From Burkholderiaceae bacterium (GTDB taxonomy: Bacteria; Pseudomonadota; Gammaproteobacteria; Burkholderiales; Burkholderiaceae_E), in assembly GCA_024711155.1 (NCBI GenBank), contig JANJTK010000087.1, forward strand, positions 1 to 60,909: a stretch of DNA of 60,909 nucleotides. Direction: 5' to 3'. The notes beneath the pieces are model-generated. The model saw only the letters and a program-made list of their open reading frames with translations. It ran no database searches and was not told where the DNA came from. Of this stretch, positions 44,390 through 53,303 are shown piece after piece (positions within the stretch are counted from its first letter, which is position 1; every line of letters starts with the position of its first letter). The translations under genes were made by a program, and so were the position numbers.

Positions 44390-46413
44390 GCTTCGAGAAG
44401 ATCCTGATCGCCAACCGCGGCGAGATCGCGTGCCGCGTCGCGCGCACCGCGCGCCGCCTCGGCTACCGCACGGTGGCCGTCTACAGCGACGCGGACGCGA
44501 CCGCGCCGCACGTCGCGCTCGCCGACGAGGCAGTGCGCCTCGGCCCGGCGCCGGCGGCGGGCAGCTACCTGTCGATCGAGCGCATCCTCGAGGCCGCGCG
44601 GCGCACCGGCGCCGACGCGATCCACCCGGGCTACGGCTTCCTCTCCGAGCGCGCCGACTTCGCGCGCGCGTGCGCCGACGCCGGGCTCGTGTTCGTCGGC
44701 CCGCCGCCCGAGGCGATCGAGGCGATGGGCGACAAGGCGGCTGCGAAGCGCCGGATGATCGCGGCCGACGTGCCCTGCGCCCCCGGCTATCTCGGCGAGG
44801 ACCAGAGCGACGAGCGGCTCGAGGCCGAAGCGCGGCGGCTCGGCGCGCCGCTGCTCGTCAAGGCGGTGGCCGGCGGCGGCGGCCGGGGCATGCGGCTGGT
44901 GCGCGACCTGGCTGAATTGCCGCCGGCGCTGGCGGCGGCGCGGCGCGAGGCGACCAGCGCCTTCGGCGACGGCCGGCTGATGCTCGAGCGGCTGATCGAG
45001 GGCGGTCGCCACGTCGAGATCCAGGTCTTCGCCGACGCGCACGGCAACGCGCTGCACCTGGGCGAGCGCGACTGCACCGCGCAGCGCCGCCGCCAGAAGG
45101 TCGCCGAGGAGGCGCCTTCGCCGGTGGTGGACGCCCGGATGCGCGAACGCATGGGCAACGACGCGGTCGCGGCGGCACTCGCCGTCGGCTATCGCGGCGC
45201 GGGGACGGTCGAGTTCGTCGTCGACGAACGCATGAACCACTACTTCCTCGAAATGAACACGCGACTGCAGGTCGAGCACCCGGTGACCGAGTGCGTGACC
45301 GGACTCGACCTGGTCGAGTGGCAGTTGCGCGTCGCTGCGGGCGAGCCGCTGCCGCTGGCGCAGACTGACGTGCGCCTCGACGGTCACGCGATCGAGGTCC
45401 GCCTGTACGCCGAAGATCCGTACGCCGGGTTCACCCCGCAAACCGGCGGCGTGCTGCACTGGCGCCCGCAGGACGCGCTCGACGGCCGCGCAGCGCACGA
45501 CCCTTGCGCCGCGGGCACAGATCACGGGGCCCCCGGCGCGCGCCACGGCGGCGGCGTGCGCATCGACTCCGGCATCGACGAGGGCGGCAGCGTCGGCCCT
45601 CACTACGACCCGATGGTCGCGAAGGTGATCGCGCACGGGCGCGACCGCGACGACGCGATCCGGCGGCTGGTCGCGGCACTCGAGGATGCCCCGCTGATCG
45701 GGCCGCGCAACAACGGCCGCTTCCTGCGCGACCTGCTGCGCCACCCCGCTTTCCGGGAGGCGCGAATGGACACCGCGACGCTCGACCGCTGGCTCGACGA
45801 CGGCGAGCCGCTGCTACGGCGGCCGGCGCCGCCGGTGCCGGCATGGCGCATCGCCGCCGCGGTGCTCGCCGCCGGCGACGGGCCCGGCACGCGCCCGGCG
45901 AGCGTGGCCGCATGGAGCGTCGAACTCGAGTGCGACGGCGAGCGGCGCCGGCTGCGCGTGCGCACCGAGGGGCGGCGCGTGCAGGTGAGCGCCGACGGCG
46001 CCGACGACGAGGTCACGGTCGAAGTGCTGGCCGGCGACGGCCACCGGCTACGCTTCGCGGTCGACGGCGTGCAGCGCGAGGCCGTTTGCGTGCGCGACGG
46101 CGCGGCACTGCACCTGGCGCACGACGCGGCCGTGTTCCGCTTCGCCGAGGTGTCGCCGTGGCCGCAGTCCGGCGACGCGCCCGATCCGCGGCTCGCGCGC
46201 GCGCCGGTCGCCGGGACGGTCGCAGCGCTGGCGGTCGCCGTCGGCGACACGGTAACGAAGGGCCAGCCGCTCGTTTGCGTCGAGGCGATGAAGATGGAAA
46301 TGTGGCTCGAGGCGCCAGCCCCGGCGCGCGTCGCTGCGGTGCGCGCCGCGCCGGGCGACAGCGTCGAGGCCGGCGCGGTACTGGTCGAACTGGAACTCCC
46401 GGAGAACGAATGA
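44386..46413 (+). CDS. Acyl-CoA carboxylase biotin-containing (alpha) subunit, AtuF/LiuD-like
   Basis: A 675-residue protein joining biotin carboxylase (residues 1-450), a BT-type linker domain and a C-terminal biotin carrier. It starts MSFEKILIANRGEIACRVAR; the ATP loop is VKAVAGGGGRGMRLV, and EMNTRLQVEHPVTE marks the active site. The biotin lysine is in EAMKMEM near residue 636. A small Gly/His-rich insertion (AAHDPCAAGTDHGAPG) interrupts the end of the carboxylase domain. It pairs with the carboxyltransferase three genes upstream. Confidence 0.94.
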   Translation: MSFEKILIANRGEIACRVARTARRLGYRTVAVYSDADATAPHVALADEAVRLGPAPAAGSYLSIERILEAARRTGADAIHPGYGFLSERADFARACADAGLVFVGPPPEAIEAMGDKAAAKRRMIAADVPCAPGYLGEDQSDERLEAEARRLGAPLLVKAVAGGGGRGMRLVRDLAELPPALAAARREATSAFGDGRLMLERLIEGGRHVEIQVFADAHGNALHLGERDCTAQRRRQKVAEEAPSPVVDARMRERMGNDAVAAALAVGYRGAGTVEFVVDERMNHYFLEMNTRLQVEHPVTECVTGLDLVEWQLRVAAGEPLPLAQTDVRLDGHAIEVRLYAEDPYAGFTPQTGGVLHWRPQDALDGRAAHDPCAAGTDHGAPGARHGGGVRIDSGIDEGGSVGPHYDPMVAKVIAHGRDRDDAIRRLVAALEDAPLIGPRNNGRFLRDLLRHPAFREARMDTATLDRWLDDGEPLLRRPAPPVPAWRIAAAVLAAGDGPGTRPASVAAWSVELECDGERRRLRVRTEGRRVQVSADGADDEVTVEVLAGDGHRLRFAVDGVQREAVCVRDGAALHLAHDAAVFRFAEVSPWPQSGDAPDPRLARAPVAGTVAALAVAVGDTVTKGQPLVCVEAMKMEMWLEAPAPARVAAVRAAPGDSVEAGAVLVELELPENE

Positions 46414-47288
46414 TGGACAAGGCCATCCTCACCTGCGCGCTGACCGGCGTGCTCACCGATCCCCGGCAGCACCCGGTGCCGGTCACGCCGGCGCAGATGG
46501 CGGCCGAGGCGCGCGACGCATTCGCCGCCGGCGCCAGCGTCATGCACGTGCACGTGCGCTCGCAGGAACCCGGTTTCGGGCACATGCCGAGCTGGGACCC
46601 CGAGATCGCCGCCGAGGTCGTCGACGCGATCCGCGCGGCGTGTCCGGGCGTGATCGTGAACCTGACCACCGGAACGATCGGCAAGGACATCTCCGGCCCG
46701 CTCGCCTGCATCCGGCGCGTGCGCCCGGAGATCGCGGCCTGCAACGCCGGTACGCTGAACTACCTGAAGCTGCGCGAGGACGGGCGCTGGGCCTGGCCGC
46801 CGATGGTGTTCGACAACCCGGTCGAGAAGGTGCAGGCGTTCCTCGACGTGATGCGGGAGTGCGGCACCCACCCGGAGTTCGAGTGCTTCGACGTCGGCAT
46901 CGTGCGCTCGGTCGGACTGTACGTCCGCAACGGCATGATCGAGCCGTCGATGGGGCGGCCCGAGTACAACTTCGTGATGGGCGTGGAGTCGGGAATGCCA
47001 TGCGACGCCGCGCTGCTCGAACTGCTGCCGCGCTGGATCGCCCCGGGTGCCGTCTGGCAGAGCACGCTGATCGGTCGCGGCGGAATCTGGCCGGTGCACC
47101 AGCGCACGGCGGAGCTGGGCGGCATGCTGCGCACCGGGCTCGAAGACACGTTCTACCTGCCGGACGGATCTCGCGCCAGCGGCAACGGGGCGCTGATCGA
47201 GGCGCTCGCCGAGTGCGCGCGGCGCGCCGGGCGCGCGGTCGCCTCGCCTTCGGAGGCGCGCGCTCTGCTCGGATTGGCGCCGCGATGA
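46410..47288 (+). CDS. 3-keto-5-aminohexanoate cleavage family protein (BKACE, DUF849)
   Basis: A 292-residue Zn-dependent TIM-barrel enzyme. Family members condense a beta-keto acid with acetyl-CoA to give acetoacetate and a new acyl-CoA. The Zn ligands His46 and His48 are visible in VMHVHVRSQEPG, exactly at the Kce numbering if the first ATG (46410) is used. NLTTGTIGKD, FECFDVGIVR and the GRGGIWP word near 225 complete the site. GGAG lies five bases before the ATG, and the ATGATG overlaps the biotin-subunit stop. It is placed where atu or liu clusters would have a lyase, suggesting it releases the two-carbon or keto-acid piece. Confidence 0.9.
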   Translation: MMDKAILTCALTGVLTDPRQHPVPVTPAQMAAEARDAFAAGASVMHVHVRSQEPGFGHMPSWDPEIAAEVVDAIRAACPGVIVNLTTGTIGKDISGPLACIRRVRPEIAACNAGTLNYLKLREDGRWAWPPMVFDNPVEKVQAFLDVMRECGTHPEFECFDVGIVRSVGLYVRNGMIEPSMGRPEYNFVMGVESGMPCDAALLELLPRWIAPGAVWQSTLIGRGGIWPVHQRTAELGGMLRTGLEDTFYLPDGSRASGNGALIEALAECARRAGRAVASPSEARALLGLAPR

Positions 47289-49126
47289 AGCCCGCCGCGA
47301 ACGCCGCCGGACCGCGCGCCCCCGCGGACACGGCGTTCGCGAGCACGCCGGCGCGCCTGCTCGCCACCGCGCAGCGCCTGGCCGATCGACCGGCGTACTT
47401 CACGCGCGGCAGCCACGGCTGGGAGGCCACCCGCTGGAGCGACTACGCGGCGCAGGTGCGCAGCGCGGCGCGCGCGCTGGTGGCGCTGGGCGTGCGGCCG
47501 GGCGACGCCGTGTGCATCCTCGGCTTCAACCGTCCCGAGTGGACCATCATGGACCACGCGGCGATGATGGTCGGCGCGGTGGCTGCGGGCATCTACTGGA
47601 CCAGTTCCGCCGACGAAGTCGAGTACATCGTCGCCGACAGCGGCTGCGCGGTGCTGCTGGTCGAGAACGAGGCGCAGTGGGCGCGCATCGCCGGCCGGCG
47701 CGAGATGCTGGCGCGCCTGAAGCGCGTCGTGTTCATGGCCGGCACCGAGCCGCGCGCACCCGGCCAGATGAGCTGGGAGGCGTTCCTGCAACTCGGCGCC
47801 GCGCCGGACCTCCAGCCCGAGGTCGACCGGCGGCTGGCGGCGCTGCGCCCCGAGCAGCCCGGCACGCTGATCTACACCTCCGGAACCACCGGACCGCCGA
47901 AGGCGGTGGTGCTGTCGCACGGCAACCTGAGCTGGACCACGCTTGCGCTGTCGGCGGCCTTCGGCGTCGGCCCGGAGGACCGGCTGATCTCCTACCTGCC
48001 GCTGGCGCACGTGGCCGAGCAACTCGGCGCGATCCACAACCACGTCTGGGCCGGCTACCAGGTCTACTTCGCGCGCAGCCTCGAAGCGCTCGGCGATCAC
48101 CTGAAGGAGGTCCATCCGACCGTGTTCTTCGGCGTGCCGCGCGTGTGGGAGAAGATGCAGGCGGCCATCGAGGCGAAGCTCGCCACCGCCACCGGCCCGC
48201 GGGCGGCGCTCGCGCGCTGGGCGCTCGGCGTCGGCCGCCGCTGGCACGAACTGCGCTTCGCCGGCGGCGCGCCGGGCCCGCTGCTGCGCGCGCAGAAGGC
48301 GCTCGCCGGCGCGCTCGTGCACCGCAAGGTCAAGCGCGCGCTCGGCTTCGACGCGGCGCGCGTGCTGATGTCGGGCGCGGCGCCGATCGCGCTCGACAAC
48401 CTGCGCTTCTTCACCGGGCTCGATCTCGCGATCGGCGAGGTCTACGGACAGTCGGAGGACTGCGGGCCCACCGCGATCAGCCTGCCCGGTTTCATCCGCC
48501 CCGGCGCCGTCGGCAAGACGCTGCCCGGCATGGCGGTGCGGATCGCCGACGACGGCGAGATCCTCGTGCGCGGGCCCAACGTCTTCGCCGGCTACCTGAA
48601 CCGGCCCGGCGACACCGCCGAGTCGCTGCGCGACGGCTGGCTGCACTCGGGCGACCTGGGGCGCATCGACGAGGACGGTTTCCTCTACGTGACCGGCCGC
48701 AAGAAGGACCTGCTGATCACGTCGGGCGGCAAGAACGTCTCGCCGGCCAACATCGAAGCCGAGCTGATGAACCTGCCGCTGGTCGCGCACGCGGTCGTCT
48801 GCGGCGACGGGCGCCACTTCCTGTGCGCGCTGCTCGCGCTGGAGCCGGAGGCGCTGGCGCAGTTCGCGCAGAACCACGGGCTGGCCGGCGACGCGCAGGC
48901 GTGGCGCCGCGACCCGCGGGTCGTCGCCGAACTGCAGCGCGGCGTCGACGCCGTCAACGGGCGACAGGCGCGCGTCGCGCACGTGCGCAAGTTCGCCGTC
49001 CTCGACGAGCCGCTCACGATCGAGAGCGGCGTTCTCACGCCGACGATGAAGGTGCGCCGGCAGGTCGTGCTCGAGCGCCACGCGGCGCTGGTCGAGCGCT
49101 TCTACGACGCCCGCGACGGCGCCTGA
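47285..49126 (+). CDS. AMP-dependent acyl-CoA ligase (long-chain type)
   Basis: A 613-residue AMP-forming ligase of the long-chain/bubblegum type. Motifs: TLIYTSGTTGPPKAVVLSHG, SYLPLAHVAEQLGAIHNHVW, GVPRVWEKMQAAIEAKL, MSGAAPIALDNLRFF, VYGQSEDCGPTAISLPG, TGRKKDLLITSGGKNVSPANIE and [10 protein letters not shown] with the catalytic lysine. It should activate the free acid that enters the upstream pathway. The ATG overlaps the BKACE stop (ATGA). Its 3' end overlaps the convergent acetyltransferase gene by 25 bases. Confidence 0.92.
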   Translation: MKPAANAAGPRAPADTAFASTPARLLATAQRLADRPAYFTRGSHGWEATRWSDYAAQVRSAARALVALGVRPGDAVCILGFNRPEWTIMDHAAMMVGAVAAGIYWTSSADEVEYIVADSGCAVLLVENEAQWARIAGRREMLARLKRVVFMAGTEPRAPGQMSWEAFLQLGAAPDLQPEVDRRLAALRPEQPGTLIYTSGTTGPPKAVVLSHGNLSWTTLALSAAFGVGPEDRLISYLPLAHVAEQLGAIHNHVWAGYQVYFARSLEALGDHLKEVHPTVFFGVPRVWEKMQAAIEAKLATATGPRAALARWALGVGRRWHELRFAGGAPGPLLRAQKALAGALVHRKVKRALGFDAARVLMSGAAPIALDNLRFFTGLDLAIGEVYGQSEDCGPTAISLPGFIRPGAVGKTLPGMAVRIADDGEILVRGPNVFAGYLNRPGDTAESLRDGWLHSGDLGRIDEDGFLYVTGRKKDLLITSGGKNVSPANIEAELMNLPLVAHAVVCGDGRHFLCALLALEPEALAQFAQNHGLAGDAQAWRRDPRVVAELQRGVDAVNGRQARVAHVRKFAVLDEPLTIESGVLTPTMKVRRQVVLERHAALVERFYDARDGA

Positions 49127-51807
49127 TCCGCGTCGAGCGCAAGGCGCGCGACCACGGTGTCGGGATCGGGCCCGCGCTCGATCGAAAAACCCAGGCGCCG
49201 CGCGAGCGCGATCATGCCGTCGTTCGACGACAGCACCAGCCCCTTGATCTCGCCGGTGCCGCGGCGGCGGCAGTAGCCGATGATCTTCTCCATCAGCAGC
49301 CGTCCCAGCCCCTTGCCCTTCAGGTCCGAGCGCACCAGCACGGCGAACTCGGCCGAGCGGTTGTCCGGATCGGTCACGGTGCGCACGACGCCGAGGGTCT
49401 CGGGCTCTCCCCCGGGGCCGGCGACGGTCGCGATGAAAGCCATTTCGCGGTCGTAGTCGACCTGCGTGAGGCGCGCCATCTGGGCGTGGCGCAACTCGCG
49501 CACGTAGCTGAAGAAGCGCAGCCGCAGGTCCTCCGGCGACATGCGCGCGATCAGCGCGTGATGCGCCGGCTCGTCCTCGGGACGGATCGGGCGCAGCACG
49601 ACGGCGCGCCCGTCGCGCAGCCGGACCGCCTCGTCGAGCCCCTGCGGGTACGGACGGATCGCGAGGCGACTGCCAGCCCCGGAAAACGCGCGGACCTGCA
49701 TCTGCGCATCGATGCAGATGACGCCGTCCTCGTCCGCAAACAGCGGATTGATCTCGAGTCCGACGATCTCGGGCAGGTCGACCAGCAGCTGCGAGACTTT
49801 CACCAGCGCGAGGGAGACGGCGTCGAGGTCGGCGGCCGGCCGGTCGCGATGCGCCTGCAGCAGGCGCTCGACGCGGGTGCGCGCGATCAGCTCGCGGGCG
49901 AGCGGCAGGTTCAGCGGCGGCAAGCCGACCGCGCGGTCGCGCACGACGTCGATCGCGCGGCCGCCCTCGCCGAACACGATCACCGGGCCGAACAGCGCGT
50001 CGTCGGCGACCGCGATGAAGAGCTGGCGAGCGTTGCGACGCATGACCATCGGCTGCAGCGTGAAGCCGGCGATGCGCGCCGGCGGGTTCAATTCACCGAT
50101 CCGCTTCACGATGCCGGCGCCGGCCGTGCGCACCTCGTCGGCGCTCCCGAGGTGGAGCGCGATGCCGCCGGCGTCCCAGCGGCGCGCGATGTCGGGCGAC
50201 AGCACCGCGAGCGCGAGCGGGTAGCCGACTTCGTCGGCGGCGGCGACGGCCTGCGCGAGCGAGCCGGCGATGCGCGTCCCGACCACCGGGATGCCGTAGG
50301 CCGCCAGCACCGCCTTTGCGTCGGGTTCGGTCATCACGCCGTCGCCGCGCGCGAGCGCGCGCGCGACCACCGCGCGCGCCGCCTCGACGTCCGGCCGGAA
50401 CCCGCTCGGCAGCGACGGCGGCGTCTGCATCAGCATTTCCTGGTTGCGGTGGAAGTTCACCACGTGCAGGAACGCCTTCACCGCGCTCGACGGCGTGTCG
50501 TAGGTCGGCAACCCGGCCTCGGCGAACAGGCGGCGCGCCCCTTCCATCGAGCCCGCCCCGACCCAGCTCGTCAGGATGCGCGCGCCGGCCTGTTCGCGCG
50601 CCACCCCGATCACGGCGCGCGCGATCTCGTCGCTCGGCGTGGTCGCGGTGGGCGCGTGCACGACCAGTGCGGCCGTCACCGCGGGGTCGGCCAGCACCGT
50701 TCTCAGGCACTGCGCATAGCGCTCGCCGGACGCGTTGACGCCGAGGTCGAGCGGATTGCACGCCGGCGCCCGGTCGGGCAGCGCGGCCGCCAGCGTCGCG
50801 CAGGTTTCAACGCTCAGCTGCGCGCAACGCCCGCCCCCGAGGCGCAGCTCGTCCACGGCCATGGTGCCGGTGCCGCCGCCGTTGTGCAGCACCGCCAGCC
50901 GCTCGCCGCGCACGGTGCGGGCGCGCCCCAGCGTCTCGACGGCGGCGAACAGCTCGTCGATGTCGTAGACGCGCAGGATGCCGGCGCGGCGCAACGCGGC
51001 GTCGAACACTTCGTCGGCCGACACCAGCGGCGCGCTCGCGTCGTCGGCCGCGGCGTCGAGCGCCGCCGCGCGACCCGACTTCACCGCGAGCACGGGCTTG
51101 TTGCGTGCCGCCGCGCGCGCCGCCGCCATGAAGTTGCGCCGCTCGCGGATGTCGTCGATGTAGAGCAGGATCGCGCTGGTGTCGGGGTCGGTGCCGAGGT
51201 AGTCGAGCACGTCGCCGAAGTCGATGTCGGCGCAGTCACCGAGCGCGACGAAGTGCGAGAAGCCGATCCCCTTCGCGCGCGCCCAATCCAGCACTGCGGT
51301 GCAGATGGCCCCCGACTGCGAGACGAACGCGAGCCGCCCCGGCAGCGCGCCGACGTGGCTCAGGCTCGCGTTGAGTCCGGTGTGCGGCACGAGCACGCCG
51401 AGGCTGCCGGGGCCGAGCACCCGCATCCCATGCCGCAGCGCGGCGGCGACCGCCTCGTCGCGCAGGTTGCGCCCGCCGGCGTCGCGCCGCCGGCCCAGCC
51501 CGTCGTTGACGATCACCGCGACGGCCGTGCCGCGCGCGCCGAGCGCCTCGACGACGCCCGGCACCGTCGCGTCCGGGCTGCAGATCACGGCCAGTTCGGG
51601 CGCCTCCGGCAGGCTCGCGACATCCGGGTACGCGAGTACCCCCGCCACCGCGTGCCACTTCGGATTGACCGGCATGATCGGCCCCGCGATCCCGCCGTCG
51701 AGCAGGTTGCGCATCAGCACGTTGCCGACGTGGCGCGGCGTGTTCGACGCGCCGATGACCGCAACCGATCGCGGTTCGAACAGTTGCACGAGGTTGCGCA
51801 CGCTCAT
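49102..51807 (-). CDS. Protein lysine acetyltransferase, Pat/PatZ type (NDP-forming CoA ligase-like + ATP-grasp + GNAT)
   Basis: A 901-residue protein with a CoA-binding/ligase-CoA part (residues 1-450; IGASNTPRHVGNVLMRNL, LGPGSLGVLVPHTGLNAS), an ATP-grasp part (about 480-710), and a C-terminal GNAT domain from about 734 (VVLRPIRPEDEPAHHALIAR, VRSDLKGKGLGRLLMEKI). The active acetyl-CoA synthetases (ADP-forming) have a phospho-His in an SHTGSLAG-like loop; here the aligned stretch reads ADDASAPLVSAD without His. So the ligase half is probably not catalytic, as in Pat. Pat acetylates the catalytic lysine of acyl-CoA synthetases, several of which are in this window. Confidence 0.9.
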   Translation of the reverse strand: MSVRNLVQLFEPRSVAVIGASNTPRHVGNVLMRNLLDGGIAGPIMPVNPKWHAVAGVLAYPDVASLPEAPELAVICSPDATVPGVVEALGARGTAVAVIVNDGLGRRRDAGGRNLRDEAVAAALRHGMRVLGPGSLGVLVPHTGLNASLSHVGALPGRLAFVSQSGAICTAVLDWARAKGIGFSHFVALGDCADIDFGDVLDYLGTDPDTSAILLYIDDIRERRNFMAAARAAARNKPVLAVKSGRAAALDAAADDASAPLVSADEVFDAALRRAGILRVYDIDELFAAVETLGRARTVRGERLAVLHNGGGTGTMAVDELRLGGGRCAQLSVETCATLAAALPDRAPACNPLDLGVNASGERYAQCLRTVLADPAVTAALVVHAPTATTPSDEIARAVIGVAREQAGARILTSWVGAGSMEGARRLFAEAGLPTYDTPSSAVKAFLHVVNFHRNQEMLMQTPPSLPSGFRPDVEAARAVVARALARGDGVMTEPDAKAVLAAYGIPVVGTRIAGSLAQAVAAADEVGYPLALAVLSPDIARRWDAGGIALHLGSADEVRTAGAGIVKRIGELNPPARIAGFTLQPMVMRRNARQLFIAVADDALFGPVIVFGEGGRAIDVVRDRAVGLPPLNLPLARELIARTRVERLLQAHRDRPAADLDAVSLALVKVSQLLVDLPEIVGLEINPLFADEDGVICIDAQMQVRAFSGAGSRLAIRPYPQGLDEAVRLRDGRAVVLRPIRPEDEPAHHALIARMSPEDLRLRFFSYVRELRHAQMARLTQVDYDREMAFIATVAGPGGEPETLGVVRTVTDPDNRSAEFAVLVRSDLKGKGLGRLLMEKIIGYCRRRGTGEIKGLVLSSNDGMIALARRLGFSIERGPDPDTVVARLALDADQAPSRAS

Positions 51808-51849
51808 CGGGGTCGTCTCGTCGTGATCATCCTGTCGCGGCCATCATAG

Positions 51850-51880
51850 GCGCCGGCAGCGCGGCCAGCCAGGCCGGCGC
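51850..51880 (-). terminator. Candidate hairpin after the DUF808 gene
   Basis: Arms GCGCCGGC (51850-51857) and GCCGGCGC (51873-51880) flank a 15-base loop just past the TGA of the DUF808 gene, before the Pat start. No U-tract follows. In such GC-rich DNA an 8-base stem has limited weight. Confidence 0.3.
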
Positions 51881-52828
51881 TCACGCGCCGCGCGCGGCGC
51901 TCCCGACGCGGCGGGCGGCAGTCCAGCCACGCCGCGCGATCTCGACCGCGGCCAGGACGACCGCGCCGGCGGCGATTCCGACCGCGGCGTCGGCCAGAAG
52001 CGGCAGCAGCACCGTGCCCAGCGCCCCCGCGCGGACTGCCGCCGACTCGATCCAGTGGTGCAGCGCCGGCACGCCGTGCGCGAGGATGCCGCCGCCGACG
52101 AGGAACATCGCCGCGGTGCCGGCGACCGCCAGCCCGCGCATCAGCCACGGCGCAGCCCCGACGATCGCGGCCCCGACGGCGCGCGCGAGCCGCGCGCCGC
52201 CCCCTGCGCCGGTGCGGCGTGCGAGGTGCAGGCCGAGGTCGTCGAGCTTGACGATCGCGGCGACCAGTCCGTAGACGCCCGCGGTCATGATCAGCGCGAT
52301 GCCGGCCAGCACCGCGACGCGCGTCCCGAAAGACGCCGCAGCGACCGTGCCGAGCGTGATCACGATGATCTCGGCCGACAGGATGAAGTCGGTGCGCACG
52401 GCGCCGCCGATGCGCTTTCGCTCGAGCGCGACGAGGTCGACCGAGGGATCGGCGAGCGCCTCGACCACCTGCGCGCGATGCGCGTCGTCGCCGTGGTGCC
52501 GGAGCCGGTGAACGAGCTTCTCGAAGCCCTCGTAGCACAGGAACGCGCCGCCGGCCATCAGCAGCGGCGTCACGGCAGCCGGGACCCACGCGCTGACGGC
52601 GAGCGCCGCCGGGACCAGGATCGCCTTGTTGCGCAGCGACCCTCGCGCGACCGCCCACACCACCGGCAACTCGCGGTCGGCGTGCACGCCGGCAACCTGC
52701 TGCGCGTTGAGCGCGAGGTCGTCGCCGAGCACGCCCGCGGTCTTCTTCGTCGCCGCCTTCGTCAGCAGCGCGACGTCGTCGAGAACGCTCGCGATGTCGT
52801 CGAGCAGCGCCAGCAGGCTCGACGCCAT
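51881..52828 (-). CDS. DUF808 (YedI-type) inner-membrane protein
   Basis: A 315-residue membrane protein with about six to eight hydrophobic segments. The start MASSLLALLDDIASVLDDVA and the following AATKKTAGVLGDDLALNAQQ are diagnostic of the DUF808/YedI family, whose function is unknown. Between helices, RHHGDDAHRAQVVEALADPS forms a soluble loop. It lies one base after the small cytochrome c gene on the same strand. Length is normal. Confidence 0.92.
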   Translation of the reverse strand: MASSLLALLDDIASVLDDVALLTKAATKKTAGVLGDDLALNAQQVAGVHADRELPVVWAVARGSLRNKAILVPAALAVSAWVPAAVTPLLMAGGAFLCYEGFEKLVHRLRHHGDDAHRAQVVEALADPSVDLVALERKRIGGAVRTDFILSAEIIVITLGTVAAASFGTRVAVLAGIALIMTAGVYGLVAAIVKLDDLGLHLARRTGAGGGARLARAVGAAIVGAAPWLMRGLAVAGTAAMFLVGGGILAHGVPALHHWIESAAVRAGALGTVLLPLLADAAVGIAAGAVVLAAVEIARRGWTAARRVGSAARGA

Positions 52829-52829
52829 C

Positions 52830-53156
52830 TCAGCCGCGCGCGCTGCCGCAGACGTCGTCGGGGCAAGGGAAGCGGTAGTAGCGCTCGTTCAGGTAACGCG
52901 TAACCGCGTCGATCTCTTCCTTTCGCCACAGGGCGCCCGCGTGACGGTCCCAGCGGGCGATCGCGGCGCGCAGTTGCGCGAAGGACTTCGCCGCGCGCGC
53001 CGTGCGCTCGTGCACGCTGCGGTCGTGGCAGCCGCCGCAGCGCGTCTCGTAGAGCGCCCGCCCGGCCTCGGCATCGGCAGCCGACGCCACCGGGGCGGCG
53101 AGCGCCGCCAGCGCCAACGCCGCCGCCAGCCCGGCGGCCCGCATCCATTCGATCAT
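52830..53156 (-). CDS. Small periplasmic c-type cytochrome
   Basis: A 108-residue exported protein with signal peptide (MIEWMRAAGLAAALALAALA, cleavage after ASA) and one haem motif CGGCH near residue 42. No clear distal Met is visible in the short C-terminal half; a terminal FPCPDDVC holds two cysteines that could form a disulfide. The start at 53156 is favoured by GGAGAG six bases upstream. It is followed one base later by the DUF808 gene. Role: probably a small electron carrier, partner unknown. Confidence 0.83.
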   Translation of the reverse strand: MIEWMRAAGLAAALALAALAAPVASAADAEAGRALYETRCGGCHDRSVHERTARAAKSFAQLRAAIARWDRHAGALWRKEEIDAVTRYLNERYYRFPCPDDVCGSARG

Positions 53157-53303
53157 TCGTCTCTCCATTCGGCGCCGGCATCCGGCCGGCCGCGCTCGCG
53201 GGCGGCCCCGCAACCAGCCGCCATTATCGCGCCGTGCCGATGCCCGCGCAGCGACACGGGATAGACTGCGATCCGGCCGTCCACCCGGCCGCAGGAGAAA
53301 CGG

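Noticed and set aside
47512-51849. A 1445-codon plus-strand frame antisense to the Pat gene
   Set aside because: His/Arg/Asp-rich shadow of the Pat reading frame with no start context and no recognisable domain.
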